A stretch of DNA of 64,000 nt, taken from positions 1 to 64,000 of the forward strand of contig NZ_JAATHD010000019.1 in assembly GCF_011947265.1 (NCBI RefSeq). Reading direction: 5' to 3'. Below, piece after piece: positions 33,047-42,541 of this stretch (positions are counted from its first letter, which is position 1; every line of letters starts with the position of its first letter). The notes under the pieces are model-generated. The model made no database searches, was not told where the DNA came from, and saw nothing but the letters and a program-made list of their open reading frames with translations. The stretch is from Paenibacillus sp. HB172176 (lineage in GTDB: Bacteria > Bacillota > Bacilli > Paenibacillales > Paenibacillaceae). The translations under genes were made by a program, and so were the position numbers.

Positions 33047-34855
33047 ATGACATGGAACCCAGGGCATCGTTCTACATGGATGCAACCGCTATCTTTTCGC
33101 AATAAGCTGAAATATGCTTTCCTCGCCGTTACAATTATAGCGGTTCTCGTGACAGGCGTGCTGTCTTATTATATATCCGCTTCAACGCTGGAGGAGAAAT
33201 CGCTTTCGCTTACTCAGGACACTGTTGTGAAGTCCTCTCAAATTCTAGATGAAAAGCTGAACAAGCTGATGCTGGTCATGATGACCTTCATGATCAGCGA
33301 GCCGTTCAAGGAAATGCTGTCGAGCGTATCGGCAGGCGATTCCACGACCTATTACAAGCATTTGAATAACCTGGACAATGTATTTTCGCAAGCGCGGGTA
33401 GCAGAGCCGCTTATCCATTCCATCTACGTCTCGACGCCGATCGGAGATTTCTATCCGTTATCGATTAACCGTAATCATTCGGTTACGTTCCGGGATACAG
33501 CGCTCTATGACCGGATGGTGGAGGCGAATCGCAATATCTGGATCGAGGGTCACGAGGATCAGCTCTTCACGGGTAAGCAGCGTGTTGTCTCGCTCGTTCT
33601 CGAGCCCATTTCGGATGTGAACGTGAGGCTGCATGATGTGTACGTGGTCGTCAACATTCGCGAGAGCGGGCTGCTTAGGTTGATCGGCCCGAATTCGCAA
33701 GGTGGTTCGACGCAATTTCTGGTGGATGGCGAGAGTGAGCTTGTGACGAGAGCGACAAGCGAGCTTGTTCAGAAAGCGGTGGACAGCGGAGCGCTCGCGG
33801 AGCTGATCCATGGTCAGGATGCGGGATATACCATTCATAACCTGAACAACGAGCCCTATTATTTCAATTACGCGTCGCTCGGGCTTAATGATTGGAAGAT
33901 TGTCGCCATTCAATCCAAGGCGAATGTGCTTAAGGATCTGACCTATTTGAAGTGGACCATGGTGTTTATCGCGATTGGCTGTTTCATAGCGGTAACGCTG
34001 CTTTCCACCGGCTTTATCCGTATCCTGCTGCGTCCGATGCAGCAATTGATGAAGGTGATGAAGCGGGTCGAAAATAATGATCTTACAGCCAGATTTGAGG
34101 TTCACAATGGCGATGAGCTCGCTCAAATCGGGCTTCGATTCAATCGAATGCTGGAGCAGATTGTCAGTCTCATTGATGATGTGAAGCTCGCGGAGACGAA
34201 TAAGCGGACGACTGAAATCAAGGCGTTATCGGCTCAGATGGATCCGCATTTCCTCTATAATACGCTGAATACGATCTATTGGAAGATGAAGCTGAACAAG
34301 ACCGAGGAATCGAAGCATATGGTCGTCTCTTTATCCCGTCTATTCCAGTTGGGGCTGAACAAAGGCAAGGACTTCACGACGCTCGAGAAGGAAATGCAGC
34401 ATGCTCGTCAATATCTGGAGCTGCAGAAGTATTGTTATGAGCAGCTCTTCGATTATAGCATTGAGCTGAAGGAGGAGTCGCTGCGAGAGTTGGAGGTGCC
34501 GCGCATCATGCTGCAGCCTCTCGTTGAGAATTGCATTTTGCACGGCTTTAGCGGCATGGAAGCCGGAGGAAGTATCGCGGTTGTCATCGAGATGACCGAT
34601 GTCCTGGAGGAGAAAGAAGAGCGACAGTTCTGTCTGATTCGCGTTGAGGATAATGGGGCAGGCGTTGATGCGGATACGAAGAGAGAGCTGATGCAGCATG
34701 GCTCGAGCAAGGGATACGCAATCAGCAATTTGCTCCAGCGATTACAGTTGTATTACGGCGAGGAGGCGTCCTTGTCTATTGATAGTGAACCCGGACAAGG
34801 CATGATCGTACTGCTCTCTATTCCAGTGAAGGGAATGATCGACGATGAAGCATGA
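33047..34855 (+). CDS. YesM-type sensor histidine kinase
   Basis: A 602-aa sensor kinase. Membrane segments at about 23-43 and 303-325 flank an extracytoplasmic Cache-like domain; a HAMP linker (LLRPMQQLMKVMKRVENND) leads to the His_kinase domain with phosphoacceptor His401 in QMDPHFLYNTLNTIYW and ATP-binding N box LQPLVENCILHG. The ATG lies 13 bases after AAGGAG, and a TATAAT box is at 32980-32985. Its end overlaps the response regulator start by 11 bp. It heads an apparent seven-gene import locus. Confidence 0.92.
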   Translation: MTWNPGHRSTWMQPLSFRNKLKYAFLAVTIIAVLVTGVLSYYISASTLEEKSLSLTQDTVVKSSQILDEKLNKLMLVMMTFMISEPFKEMLSSVSAGDSTTYYKHLNNLDNVFSQARVAEPLIHSIYVSTPIGDFYPLSINRNHSVTFRDTALYDRMVEANRNIWIEGHEDQLFTGKQRVVSLVLEPISDVNVRLHDVYVVVNIRESGLLRLIGPNSQGGSTQFLVDGESELVTRATSELVQKAVDSGALAELIHGQDAGYTIHNLNNEPYYFNYASLGLNDWKIVAIQSKANVLKDLTYLKWTMVFIAIGCFIAVTLLSTGFIRILLRPMQQLMKVMKRVENNDLTARFEVHNGDELAQIGLRFNRMLEQIVSLIDDVKLAETNKRTTEIKALSAQMDPHFLYNTLNTIYWKMKLNKTEESKHMVVSLSRLFQLGLNKGKDFTTLEKEMQHARQYLELQKYCYEQLFDYSIELKEESLRELEVPRIMLQPLVENCILHGFSGMEAGGSIAVVIEMTDVLEEKEERQFCLIRVEDNGAGVDADTKRELMQHGSSKGYAISNLLQRLQLYYGEEASLSIDSEPGQGMIVLLSIPVKGMIDDEA

Positions 34856-36479
34856 GGAACGAATCAGCTTATGCATTATAGATGATATTCGCAGCGTTGT
34901 GGAAGGCTTGTCCTCGCTCGATTGGGAGGAGCAGGGTATAGAGATGATCGGGACAGCGTACAACGGAGAAGACGGACTTGCGCTGATTCAGGAGAAGAGC
35001 CCTGATATTATCGTCACGGATATTCGCATGCCGCGCATGGACGGATTAACCATGCTTCGCGCCGTGCTGGAGCATAATCAAGCGTGCAAGATGATTCTAA
35101 TCAGCAGCTACACGGATTTCGACTATGCAAGAGAGGCAATCAAGCTCGGCGCTTTCGACTTTGTCGTGAAGCCCTTTACCGAGGAGGACATTCTCGCCGC
35201 CGCTGTCAAAGCGAGAAATCAGATTATAGAGGAACGGAACAAGCTTCTGAACGTGGAGGCGATGGAACGCAAATTAAGAGAAAGCTTTCCGCTTCTGCGC
35301 CAGGAATATGTCTCTCTGCTGCTCAGTCTTCCCGTCCCCTGGTCCCAGGCATCGGAACGCTGGGCTTACCTGGATATGCAGCTGGCGCCGGAAAATATTG
35401 CCGTCATGCAGCTCGAAATTGACGGCTTTCAGGAGCAAATTGAGCAGATGAGCGTTCACGAAAGGGAGCTTACCAGATTCACATTGCAAAATATTGTAGA
35501 AGAAACGCTTAACGAGCATACGCGAAGCCTGGTTTTTCGATTCAAGCAAAACCGATTTGTCGCGATGATGAATGCGAGTCATATTAATGAAGGGATTGCA
35601 TGGGCGGAGCAATGCTGTCGTAATATCGAGCAATTTACGAAGTTTACGATATCTATCGGAGTTGGCGGCGTTGCGGCTGGGATCAGCGGTCTTCCCGAAT
35701 CATGCAGTCAGGCGGAGCGGGCGCTCCTGCATCATCTCTATACCTCGGGCAATGGGGTAATCAGCTATGAGGATGTCTCGCAGATGGAACAGCCAATTAC
35801 GGTTACGCTGGATTATAAGGATGAGCTGCTGCTTGTGCTTCGCGCCGGCAATGCGGCGAAAGCAGGGGAATTGCTTGCGAATATGGCTAAGTCGCTTCAG
35901 GAGCTTTCCGAGAAGCCGAATCCCGATTATCTGTTAAGTCTGTACGAGGAGCTTGCCGCCGCAGCTATGCGCATCTTCCATGAATTGATTCCATATCCGG
36001 AGATACAGCCTTTGGCAGATCGATTCAAAAGGATTCAACAAGCAACAGGCCTTGCCTTCAGCGCCTTGCAGCAGCAACTGGAAGCTCTGTGCAGGGAAGG
36101 CGCCGAACTGGTCCGGAAGAGCACAATGTCAGAGGGGCAGTCGATTATCTATAAATCGATTGAATATTTGAATGAACATCTACATCGCGAGGTCACGGTA
36201 TCCGAGTGCGCCTCGCAGGTCCATCTTAGCGCGAGTTATTATTCGAGCTTATTCAAGAAAATCATGGGCATGACGATTACGCAATATATGACGGCAGAAC
36301 GAATACGGATTGCCAAATCGCTGCTTGTCGGCGGCACTCCGGTGCAAGAAGTTGCGGCTGCGGTGGGGTACGAGGAACGTCGTTATTTCAGCGATATGTT
36401 CAAACGGACCACGGGAATGACGCCCTCCGAATTCCGCGACAGTTATCATGCGGGAGGCGCGACTGACGGGATATCATGA
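34845..36479 (+). CDS. YesN-type response regulator with AraC DNA-binding domain
   Basis: A 544-aa partner of the preceding kinase. Receiver domain with Asp13-Asp14, phosphoacceptor Asp59 (IIVTDIRMPRMDG) and Lys in FVVKPFTEED; a long middle region; and a C-terminal AraC domain (VTVSECASQVHLSASYYSSLFKK, VGYEERRYFSDMFKRTTG). It most likely activates the binding-protein and permease genes downstream. It is the same length as the regulator at 25084-26718, so the two are probably paralogues, though the kinase/regulator order is reversed. Confidence 0.93.
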   Translation: MKHEERISLCIIDDIRSVVEGLSSLDWEEQGIEMIGTAYNGEDGLALIQEKSPDIIVTDIRMPRMDGLTMLRAVLEHNQACKMILISSYTDFDYAREAIKLGAFDFVVKPFTEEDILAAAVKARNQIIEERNKLLNVEAMERKLRESFPLLRQEYVSLLLSLPVPWSQASERWAYLDMQLAPENIAVMQLEIDGFQEQIEQMSVHERELTRFTLQNIVEETLNEHTRSLVFRFKQNRFVAMMNASHINEGIAWAEQCCRNIEQFTKFTISIGVGGVAAGISGLPESCSQAERALLHHLYTSGNGVISYEDVSQMEQPITVTLDYKDELLLVLRAGNAAKAGELLANMAKSLQELSEKPNPDYLLSLYEELAAAAMRIFHELIPYPEIQPLADRFKRIQQATGLAFSALQQQLEALCREGAELVRKSTMSEGQSIIYKSIEYLNEHLHREVTVSECASQVHLSASYYSSLFKKIMGMTITQYMTAERIRIAKSLLVGGTPVQEVAAAVGYEERRYFSDMFKRTTGMTPSEFRDSYHAGGATDGIS

Positions 36480-36491
36480 AATGACCGCACC

Positions 36492-36518
36492 AGGAGAGTG
36501 GCTTCGCCACGCTCCTTT
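36492..36518 (+). terminator. hairpin between regulator and binding-protein genes
   Basis: Stem AGGAG-A-GTGGC / GCCAC-G-CTCCT with a small loop and a short T-run, 12 bases after the regulator stop. It probably separates regulatory from transport transcripts or limits readthrough. Confidence 0.65.
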
Positions 36519-36593
36519 CTTATGTCTAACCATTTATACTGAAGTCAAGCCAAGGCAATCGTAAGCTATCACATAGAAAAAGGGGAATTGCAC

Positions 36594-37997
36594 ATGAAAC
36601 GTTCAATCGGCATCATTCTTATGGCAGCGCTGGTTCTTATGCTGGCGGCATGCGGCAACAACAATGCAGACAACAAAGGCAGCAATAGCGGTAACGGAGG
36701 CGCATCGAACAATCCAAGCCCGTCGGCCTCATCCAAACCGGCAGAGAAGACGACGATTTCCTACTGGACGGATGATCGTCATGACCAAGAATATATCAAG
36801 GAGCTTATCGCCGATTTCAATGCGAACAATCCCGACAATATCGAGGTTGAGCTGACTGTGCTGTCGGAGAACTATAATCAAAGCGTGGATATCGCTTTCT
36901 CTGGCAATCAAGCTCCGGACTTGCTTCGTCTGAAGAGCGCGAATACGGGCACTTTCGTGAAGAAGGGCTATCTGGCTCCAATCGATTCGTATATGACGGA
37001 TGAATTGAACGAGAAGTTCTCGACGATGATCATCGACGGCGTGAACAAATTCGACGGCAAGCTCTATTCCTTGCCGAACACGGGCCTCACTCTTCGCCTT
37101 GTGTACAATCAGGATCTGTTCGACAAGGCGGGCATCGCCGCTCCGCCTCAGTCGCTGGAAGAGATGGTTGCCGATGCGAAGAAAATTACGGAAGTTGGCA
37201 AGAAGGACGGAGTGTACGGCTTCGCGCTTAACTTCAAAAATCCGAAGAGCGCCTTCGACCGTTCCGTTCGCGAGATTCTGTCGCTAAGCGGTCATCAAGG
37301 TTTGGGCTTTGATATTAACACCGGCAAATTTGACTTTGCTCCATACTCGCAGGTTGTAGATTATTACAAGCAAATGTGGGATGACGGCAGCGTGCTTCCT
37401 GGAGCGGAATCGCTCGACATCGATCCGCTTCGCGCGCAATTCGCTGCTGGCAAGATCGGCATGTATCTCTGCTTCTCGACTGAGCCTGGCGTGTATCAGG
37501 ATCAATTCCCGACTGAGATTAATTGGGGCGGCGCGCTCCCTCCGACAATTGACGGACAACGCGGCGGCACCTCCGAGATCGTATCCGCAGGAACATGGAT
37601 GGGCATAAGCGCCACTTCCGAGCATAAGGATGCGGCGTGGAAATTCATGGAGTACATGCAAGGCGATGAGATTATGACGACTTATCATGAGAAAGGCTTC
37701 GGCATTGCGATTGTTCCTAGCATCGCAGAGAAAGCGAAGCAGCCGGATGTGAAGGGCATGGAGGGCTTCCTGGTAGGTAAATTCGATTCCATGTGGCCGG
37801 TATCTCCGACCGTAACTCCGGAAGGCCTTAACTATGGCGACGCGTTCTTCAAGTACATGATCGAGGGCGGAGATTTGAACAAGATTGTTGCCGACCTGAA
37901 TACTCGTTACAATGACGCACTGGATAAGGCGATAGAGAAGGGCGACGTAACGGTAACGCCTGATCCAGATTTTGATCCGAAGAAGCTTCAAGGATAA
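36594..37997 (+). CDS. extracellular sugar-binding lipoprotein of an ABC importer
   Basis: A 467-aa family 1 solute-binding protein. The signal peptide MKRSIGIILMAALVLML is followed by lipobox LAAC and an Asn/Gly/Ser/Pro linker; the mature part has the usual two-lobe signatures (TTISYWTDDRHDQEYIKEL, FSGNQAPDLLRL, GKLYSLPNTG). The ATG lies 8 bases after AAGGGG. It is followed by a strong hairpin and the two permeases. Substrate is unknown; an oligosaccharide is likely. Confidence 0.92.
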   Translation: MKRSIGIILMAALVLMLAACGNNNADNKGSNSGNGGASNNPSPSASSKPAEKTTISYWTDDRHDQEYIKELIADFNANNPDNIEVELTVLSENYNQSVDIAFSGNQAPDLLRLKSANTGTFVKKGYLAPIDSYMTDELNEKFSTMIIDGVNKFDGKLYSLPNTGLTLRLVYNQDLFDKAGIAAPPQSLEEMVADAKKITEVGKKDGVYGFALNFKNPKSAFDRSVREILSLSGHQGLGFDINTGKFDFAPYSQVVDYYKQMWDDGSVLPGAESLDIDPLRAQFAAGKIGMYLCFSTEPGVYQDQFPTEINWGGALPPTIDGQRGGTSEIVSAGTWMGISATSEHKDAAWKFMEYMQGDEIMTTYHEKGFGIAIVPSIAEKAKQPDVKGMEGFLVGKFDSMWPVSPTVTPEGLNYGDAFFKYMIEGGDLNKIVADLNTRYNDALDKAIEKGDVTVTPDPDFDPKKLQG

Positions 37998-38028
37998 TCA
38001 AGAAGCAGGCGAATCCAATAGCATGTCG

Positions 38029-38058
38029 GCGGCCTTCGCGCAATACGGCGAAGGCCGC
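38029..38058 (+). terminator. intercistronic hairpin between binding protein and permeases
   Basis: A perfect 11-bp stem GCGGCCTTCGC/GCGAAGGCCGC with an 8-base loop, 31 bases after the binding-protein stop. It resembles elements that stabilise the upstream message or partly terminate it, giving more binding protein than permease. Confidence 0.7.
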
Positions 38059-38114
38059 TTTCCTTCCATGCGCCTGACGGCTAGAGACATCGATTTCCCT
38101 AGGAGGAGAGAAAA

Positions 38115-39011
38115 GTGGCAAAACTACGGAGATTGCAGGAAAACTCGCTGTTTCTGCTCCCAAGCGTTATTTTCACCCTTGTGCTCGGCATTTACCCGCT
38201 GGTATGGGTGCTCCGCTATATGTTCTACGATTATTCCGGCTATGGCCAAGAAATCTTCATCGGCTTGGATAATTTCGAGCGACTGCTGCGGGATGATCAG
38301 TTCTGGGATTCGGTCGTGAACACGATGGTGTTCGCAGGCGGCAAGCTGCTTATTACCATACCGTTGTCCCTGCTGCTGGCCGTTATTCTTAATGCCAGCT
38401 TCAAGGGCCGCAACTTTCTGCGGGCGGTCTATTTCATGCCAACGGTCGTATCTACGGCTGTCATTGCGGTCGTGTTCTACATTATCTTCAATTCCTACAA
38501 CGGCATGGTGAATCAGCTTCTGCTCAAGTACCATATTATTGGCGCTCCGATAAACTGGCTCGGACCCGATCACGCGATGCTGACGGTTATCATCGTTGCG
38601 GCTTGGGGAGCGGTCGGTAACTATATGCTGCTCTTCCTCGCCGGCTTGCAGGGCATACCGAAGGATCTGTATGAGAGCGCGTCGATCGACGGAGCGAACG
38701 GCGCCCAGCGGTTCTGGCGAATTACGGTTCCGATGCTCGGACCCGTCATGCAAGTGGTTATTATGCTGGCGATTATCGCTTCGCTGAAGGGCTATGAGAG
38801 CATCATGGTAATGACGGAAGGCGGTCCGGTCGGCAAGACAGAGGTTATGTATCTCTATCTGTATAAGCTGCTGTTCCCGGTATCGTCAGGTCCTCCGGTG
38901 GATCAGCAGATCGGCTACGGCAGCGCTGTCGGCTTCGCAACCGCGCTTATCGTAGGCGTGATTACAGCGCTCTATTATTATCTCAGCAGAAAAATGAACA
39001 AGGTTTACTAG
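38115..39011 (+). CDS. sugar ABC transporter permease, UgpA/MalF-type
   Basis: A 298-aa permease with six hydrophobic segments from SLFLLPSVIFTLVLGIYPLVW on. The EAA loop reads DLYESASIDGANGAQRFWRIT. The start is a GTG after AGGAGGAGAG. The second permease follows after 14 bp; an ATPase is absent from the locus. Confidence 0.9.
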   Translation: MAKLRRLQENSLFLLPSVIFTLVLGIYPLVWVLRYMFYDYSGYGQEIFIGLDNFERLLRDDQFWDSVVNTMVFAGGKLLITIPLSLLLAVILNASFKGRNFLRAVYFMPTVVSTAVIAVVFYIIFNSYNGMVNQLLLKYHIIGAPINWLGPDHAMLTVIIVAAWGAVGNYMLLFLAGLQGIPKDLYESASIDGANGAQRFWRITVPMLGPVMQVVIMLAIIASLKGYESIMVMTEGGPVGKTEVMYLYLYKLLFPVSSGPPVDQQIGYGSAVGFATALIVGVITALYYYLSRKMNKVY

Positions 39012-39025
39012 GAGGCTGATCGAGC

Positions 39026-39889
39026 ATGAATCAAGAGGTGGAAAAAACAAAAGGGCCGATTGGAAAATGGGCGACACGAATTCTTGTTCTTGTTTTTCTG
39101 CTGGCTACGACGATTCTCACGGTATTCCCCCTCATTATGATGATGACCGGCTCCTTGATGTCGAGCTCGGAGCTAATGACAGGTTCGGGTATTCTGCCTG
39201 AGAGCTGGAAGTTTTCGAATTACAAGGAAGCTTGGGATCAGACGAATTTCGCCAGATTTACATGGAACAGCGCATTTCTCAGCATCGCCTCGACCGTTGG
39301 AACGCTGCTTGTCGCAGCTATGGCGGCTTATGTTGTGGATCGCAGAGAATTTCCTGGCAAGAAGCTTTACGTGGCTGTGCAGGCCTCCACGATGTTCATA
39401 TCGGTAGGCGCGGTTGTCCTGCGACCGCAGTATGATTTGATGGTGAAGCTGCATCTCAACAATTCCTTATGGGGCGTCATCCTCATTCTGATCAGCGCGC
39501 ATGCGACGACCTTCTTCATTCTCACCGGCTTCTTCAAGTCGATTCCGAGAGATTTGGACGAGGCGGCGATGATCGACGGTTCGGGCTTCGTGCGGACTTT
39601 CTATCGCGTCATTCTGCCGCTCCTCGCCCCGGGGCTCGGCGTATCCGGTCTCTTCGCGTTCCGACATGCGTGGAATGAATATATTCTGCCGCTCGTCTTC
39701 ACAATGACCAATCCGCATCTGCAGACGCTGACGGTCGGACTGGCGAATTTGCGCTACGGCTCTTCGGCTGCAATGCAGACGAATCTGATGCTGGCCGGAG
39801 CATGCTTGTCCGTGCTTCCGATGCTGGTTGTGTATCTTGTCGCGAACAAATCCTTTATGCAAATGACGGCGGGCTCGTTGAAGGGCTGA
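39026..39889 (+). CDS. sugar ABC transporter permease, UgpE/MalG-type
   Basis: A 287-aa permease pairing with the preceding one. The first helix is near residues 13-35 and the EAA loop reads DLDEAAMIDGSGFVRTFYRV, ending with the family tail QMTAGSLKG. The ATG lies 13 bases after AGGAGG. The FAD oxidoreductase gene begins 61 bp after its stop, continuing the operon. Confidence 0.9.
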   Translation: MNQEVEKTKGPIGKWATRILVLVFLLATTILTVFPLIMMMTGSLMSSSELMTGSGILPESWKFSNYKEAWDQTNFARFTWNSAFLSIASTVGTLLVAAMAAYVVDRREFPGKKLYVAVQASTMFISVGAVVLRPQYDLMVKLHLNNSLWGVILILISAHATTFFILTGFFKSIPRDLDEAAMIDGSGFVRTFYRVILPLLAPGLGVSGLFAFRHAWNEYILPLVFTMTNPHLQTLTVGLANLRYGSSAAMQTNLMLAGACLSVLPMLVVYLVANKSFMQMTAGSLKG

Positions 39890-39950
39890 TCTCTATAGCT
39901 GCGGGAACGTTTGGGGAAAACAATGATGAAGATTGAAGGAGGCGCAATGA

Positions 39951-41306
39951 GTGGAACAGCATGACTATGTAAAAATACCTGAGAGCCGCATTCCTGTGTC
40001 GAAGTCGGTGGATGTGGTTGTCATCGGAGGCGGCGCATCCGGGATCGCATCCGCAATCAGCGCCGCAGAGAACGGCGCGAGCACGCTTCTAATTGAACAA
40101 AGAGGATTTCTGGGCGGGATGGGCACGGTCGCTTTAGTGCCGGCATTTTGCCCATTTACCGATAAAGAAAAACCGATTATACGCGGCATCGGACTCGAAC
40201 TGATGGAACGCATGAAACGCGCCTGCACGGAGGAGTATTGGGAGAAGTATGAGCACATGCTCGACTGGGTGCCGATTGATCCCGAGGTGCTGAAGCGTGT
40301 CTATGACGATGCCGTGCTGGAGTCGGGAGCGGAGCTTCTCTATCATACCTTTGTTGGCGAGATTGTCATGTCCGAGGACGGCAAGCGAGTGGAAGGCGTT
40401 GTGACCGTCAACAAAACAGGACGTTCGGTTGTACGTTGCAAGTATGTGATCGATGCGACCGGCGATGCGGATATCGCGGCCATGGCGGGCGTTCCGTTCC
40501 AGAAGGGCGGCGAAGAAGGTGAGCTCCAGCCGGGCAGCATGTGCTATATGCTGGCGAATGTCGATCGCGCACGTTTTCAGCGGTTTCTGGAGGAGACGGG
40601 CGATACAGGCCAACTGCATAAGACGGTGGAGCGAGCTATCGAGGAAGGCGCATTGCCCGAAGGCCGCAAGTCGATCTCCGGTCTGGCATGGGTCAGCGAC
40701 TATCTCGTCGGCGTCAACTTCGGCCATGTATTCGGCGTCGACGGTACGAAGGCGGAGGATCTTACTCGCGGAGCGATTGAAGGACGTCGCTTGACGGAGC
40801 GTCAGCTGCGCTTCTTCCAGAAGTATGTTCCGGGCTTCGAACGGGCTCATCTAATCGCGACGGGCGAACAGCTCGGCATTCGCGAAACAAGACGTATCCA
40901 GGGCGATTATGTGCTGACGGCCGAGGACTTCATGGAGGCGCGATCCTTCGAGGATGAGATTGCGCGGAATGCCTATTATATCGATATTCACTTGGCCAAC
41001 AGCAAGGCGAACATGCATTTCACGCATTTGCCGCCGGGAAAATCGCATGGGGTGCCTTACCGGGTGCTGTTGCCTGTTGGCATTGACAATCTGTGGGTAC
41101 CGGGACGCGCGGCATCCGCTGACCGCGCGGTGCAGGGCTCGCTTCGGGTTATGCCGAACTGCTTCGCCATGGGACAAGCATCGGGAACGGCTGCGGCTAT
41201 GTCTCTGGTGTCAGGCGGGCAGTCCAGAGATGTACGGGTGTCGTTGCTTCAACAGCGGCTTCTGGAGCGCGGCGCATGGCTCGGCGAGAAGTATATAGAC
41301 AATTAA
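39951..41306 (+). CDS. FAD-dependent oxidoreductase
   Basis: A 451-aa flavoprotein of the FAD_oxidored type. A Rossmann dinucleotide site VVVIGGGASGIASAISAAENG lies near residues 23-43, with LLIEQRGFLGGMGT after it and the second FAD element YVIDATGDADIAAMAGVPF near 165-183. The C-terminal LWVPGRAASADRAVQGSLRVMP segment closes the FAD site. No signal peptide, so cytoplasmic. The start is a GTG after AAGGAGG. Position behind a sugar importer suggests it oxidises an imported sugar or derivative; the substrate is not evident. Confidence 0.85.
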   Translation: MEQHDYVKIPESRIPVSKSVDVVVIGGGASGIASAISAAENGASTLLIEQRGFLGGMGTVALVPAFCPFTDKEKPIIRGIGLELMERMKRACTEEYWEKYEHMLDWVPIDPEVLKRVYDDAVLESGAELLYHTFVGEIVMSEDGKRVEGVVTVNKTGRSVVRCKYVIDATGDADIAAMAGVPFQKGGEEGELQPGSMCYMLANVDRARFQRFLEETGDTGQLHKTVERAIEEGALPEGRKSISGLAWVSDYLVGVNFGHVFGVDGTKAEDLTRGAIEGRRLTERQLRFFQKYVPGFERAHLIATGEQLGIRETRRIQGDYVLTAEDFMEARSFEDEIARNAYYIDIHLANSKANMHFTHLPPGKSHGVPYRVLLPVGIDNLWVPGRAASADRAVQGSLRVMPNCFAMGQASGTAAAMSLVSGGQSRDVRVSLLQQRLLERGAWLGEKYIDN

Positions 41307-41385
41307 GCCCTCCGAAATAGGTTGAATCCTGCTTACAACAGGCTTAAACTAGAAAGAAATGCTAATTTTCGAAAGGGTGTTGGAA

Positions 41386-42390
41386 GTGAAGGCGTTGCAA
41401 TTGTCGGAGGAATGGTTCGCGGGAGTGGTATCCGTAGAGAAACGGGAGAATGGCTGGAAGCCTTGGCGTATTCCTTATCGGGATTATGAGCTGTTTCCGC
41501 CTGACGGCCTGAACGGACATGGGGAATTATGCGGCGGCGCGCGCTTGCGCTTCCAGACCAGCTCCGAGTCCATTCATCTGCGCTGCGAGCAGGTGCAGGA
41601 AGAGGTTAAAATCGATTGCATGACGGACGGCAGGCTATTCGGGACGGCCATAATCGAAGCGGGCGGCTCCGAGGCGAGCTGGACGAGATTGCCGTCTGGC
41701 GGCAAAATCATTGAGCTGTGGCTGCCGCAAAGAGCCGCAATGACCATTACGAAGGTCGAGATTGACGACCAAGCGACGGCTGAGCTTGCGCCGGATCATC
41801 GTCCGAAATGGGTGGCTTATGGCAGCTCGATCACCTTATGCGGCTCTTCAGACAGTCCGACTCTGACATGGCCTTCAATCGCGGCCCGCAAAGCGGATTT
41901 CAATGTTACCGCGCTAGGTTATGGCGGTAATTGCCATCTGGAGCCGATGGTAGCCCGCATGATTCGCGACTTGCCCGCTGATCTGATTACCCTCTGTCTC
42001 GGCATTAACGTGCAAGGCAAGAACTCGCTTGGACCGCGCACGTTCCAGGCTGCTATTATTGGACTCATTCAAATCATTAGAGAGAAGCATATCGGCACGC
42101 CGATTATTGTCACATCGCCCATCTATGCTTGTGAACGCGAGACGTCGGAGAACCTAGTCGGCTACAGCCTTATTCGCATGCGTGAAGAAATTTCCGAGGT
42201 GGTTGCCATGCTTCAGAAGCGCGGCGACGACAATTTGCATTATCGCAGTGGCTTGGACTGGTTCGGCGAAGAGGACGCGCATCTGCTGCCGGACAAGCTT
42301 CATCCGAACACGGAGGGCAGCCGCCTGATGGGGGAACGTTTTCAGGACTGCATTCTGCAGTCGGTTGAAGTGAGAGGTTCCAATCAATAG
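41386..42390 (+). CDS. SGNH/GDSL-family hydrolase
   Basis: A 334-aa serine esterase-like protein with an N-terminal beta-sandwich (to about 135) and a C-terminal SGNH domain: VAYGSSITLCG supplies the nucleophile Ser, LGYGGNCHLE the Gly and Asn, LCLGINVQG block III, and LPDKLHPNTEG the Asp-His pair. No signal peptide. The GTG start lies 8 bases after GAAAGGG. As last gene of the importer operon it may deacylate an imported saccharide; this is inferred from context. Confidence 0.85.
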   Translation: MKALQLSEEWFAGVVSVEKRENGWKPWRIPYRDYELFPPDGLNGHGELCGGARLRFQTSSESIHLRCEQVQEEVKIDCMTDGRLFGTAIIEAGGSEASWTRLPSGGKIIELWLPQRAAMTITKVEIDDQATAELAPDHRPKWVAYGSSITLCGSSDSPTLTWPSIAARKADFNVTALGYGGNCHLEPMVARMIRDLPADLITLCLGINVQGKNSLGPRTFQAAIIGLIQIIREKHIGTPIIVTSPIYACERETSENLVGYSLIRMREEISEVVAMLQKRGDDNLHYRSGLDWFGEEDAHLLPDKLHPNTEGSRLMGERFQDCILQSVEVRGSNQ

Positions 42391-42402
42391 TTTTCAATGC
42401 AA

Positions 42403-42476
42403 GCTCATCTTGTTATGACAATGCGACTGTAACCTATTTAAGGTCGTTTTTGTCTAACTTGATGAGCCTTTTTTTT
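42403..42476 (+). terminator. large hairpin terminator of the second import operon
   Basis: GCTCATC (42403-42409) pairs with GATGAGC (42461-42467), the stem continues with GTTA/TAAC and GACAA/TTGTC, and an apical CGAC/GTCG closes it; eight T residues follow. It lies between convergent genes. Confidence 0.75.
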
Positions 42477-42541
42477 GAGGAGGAATTTGGATGATCCACT
42501 GAATAGTGATGCTGTTTCTTATCCATATAGCACTATCATTA

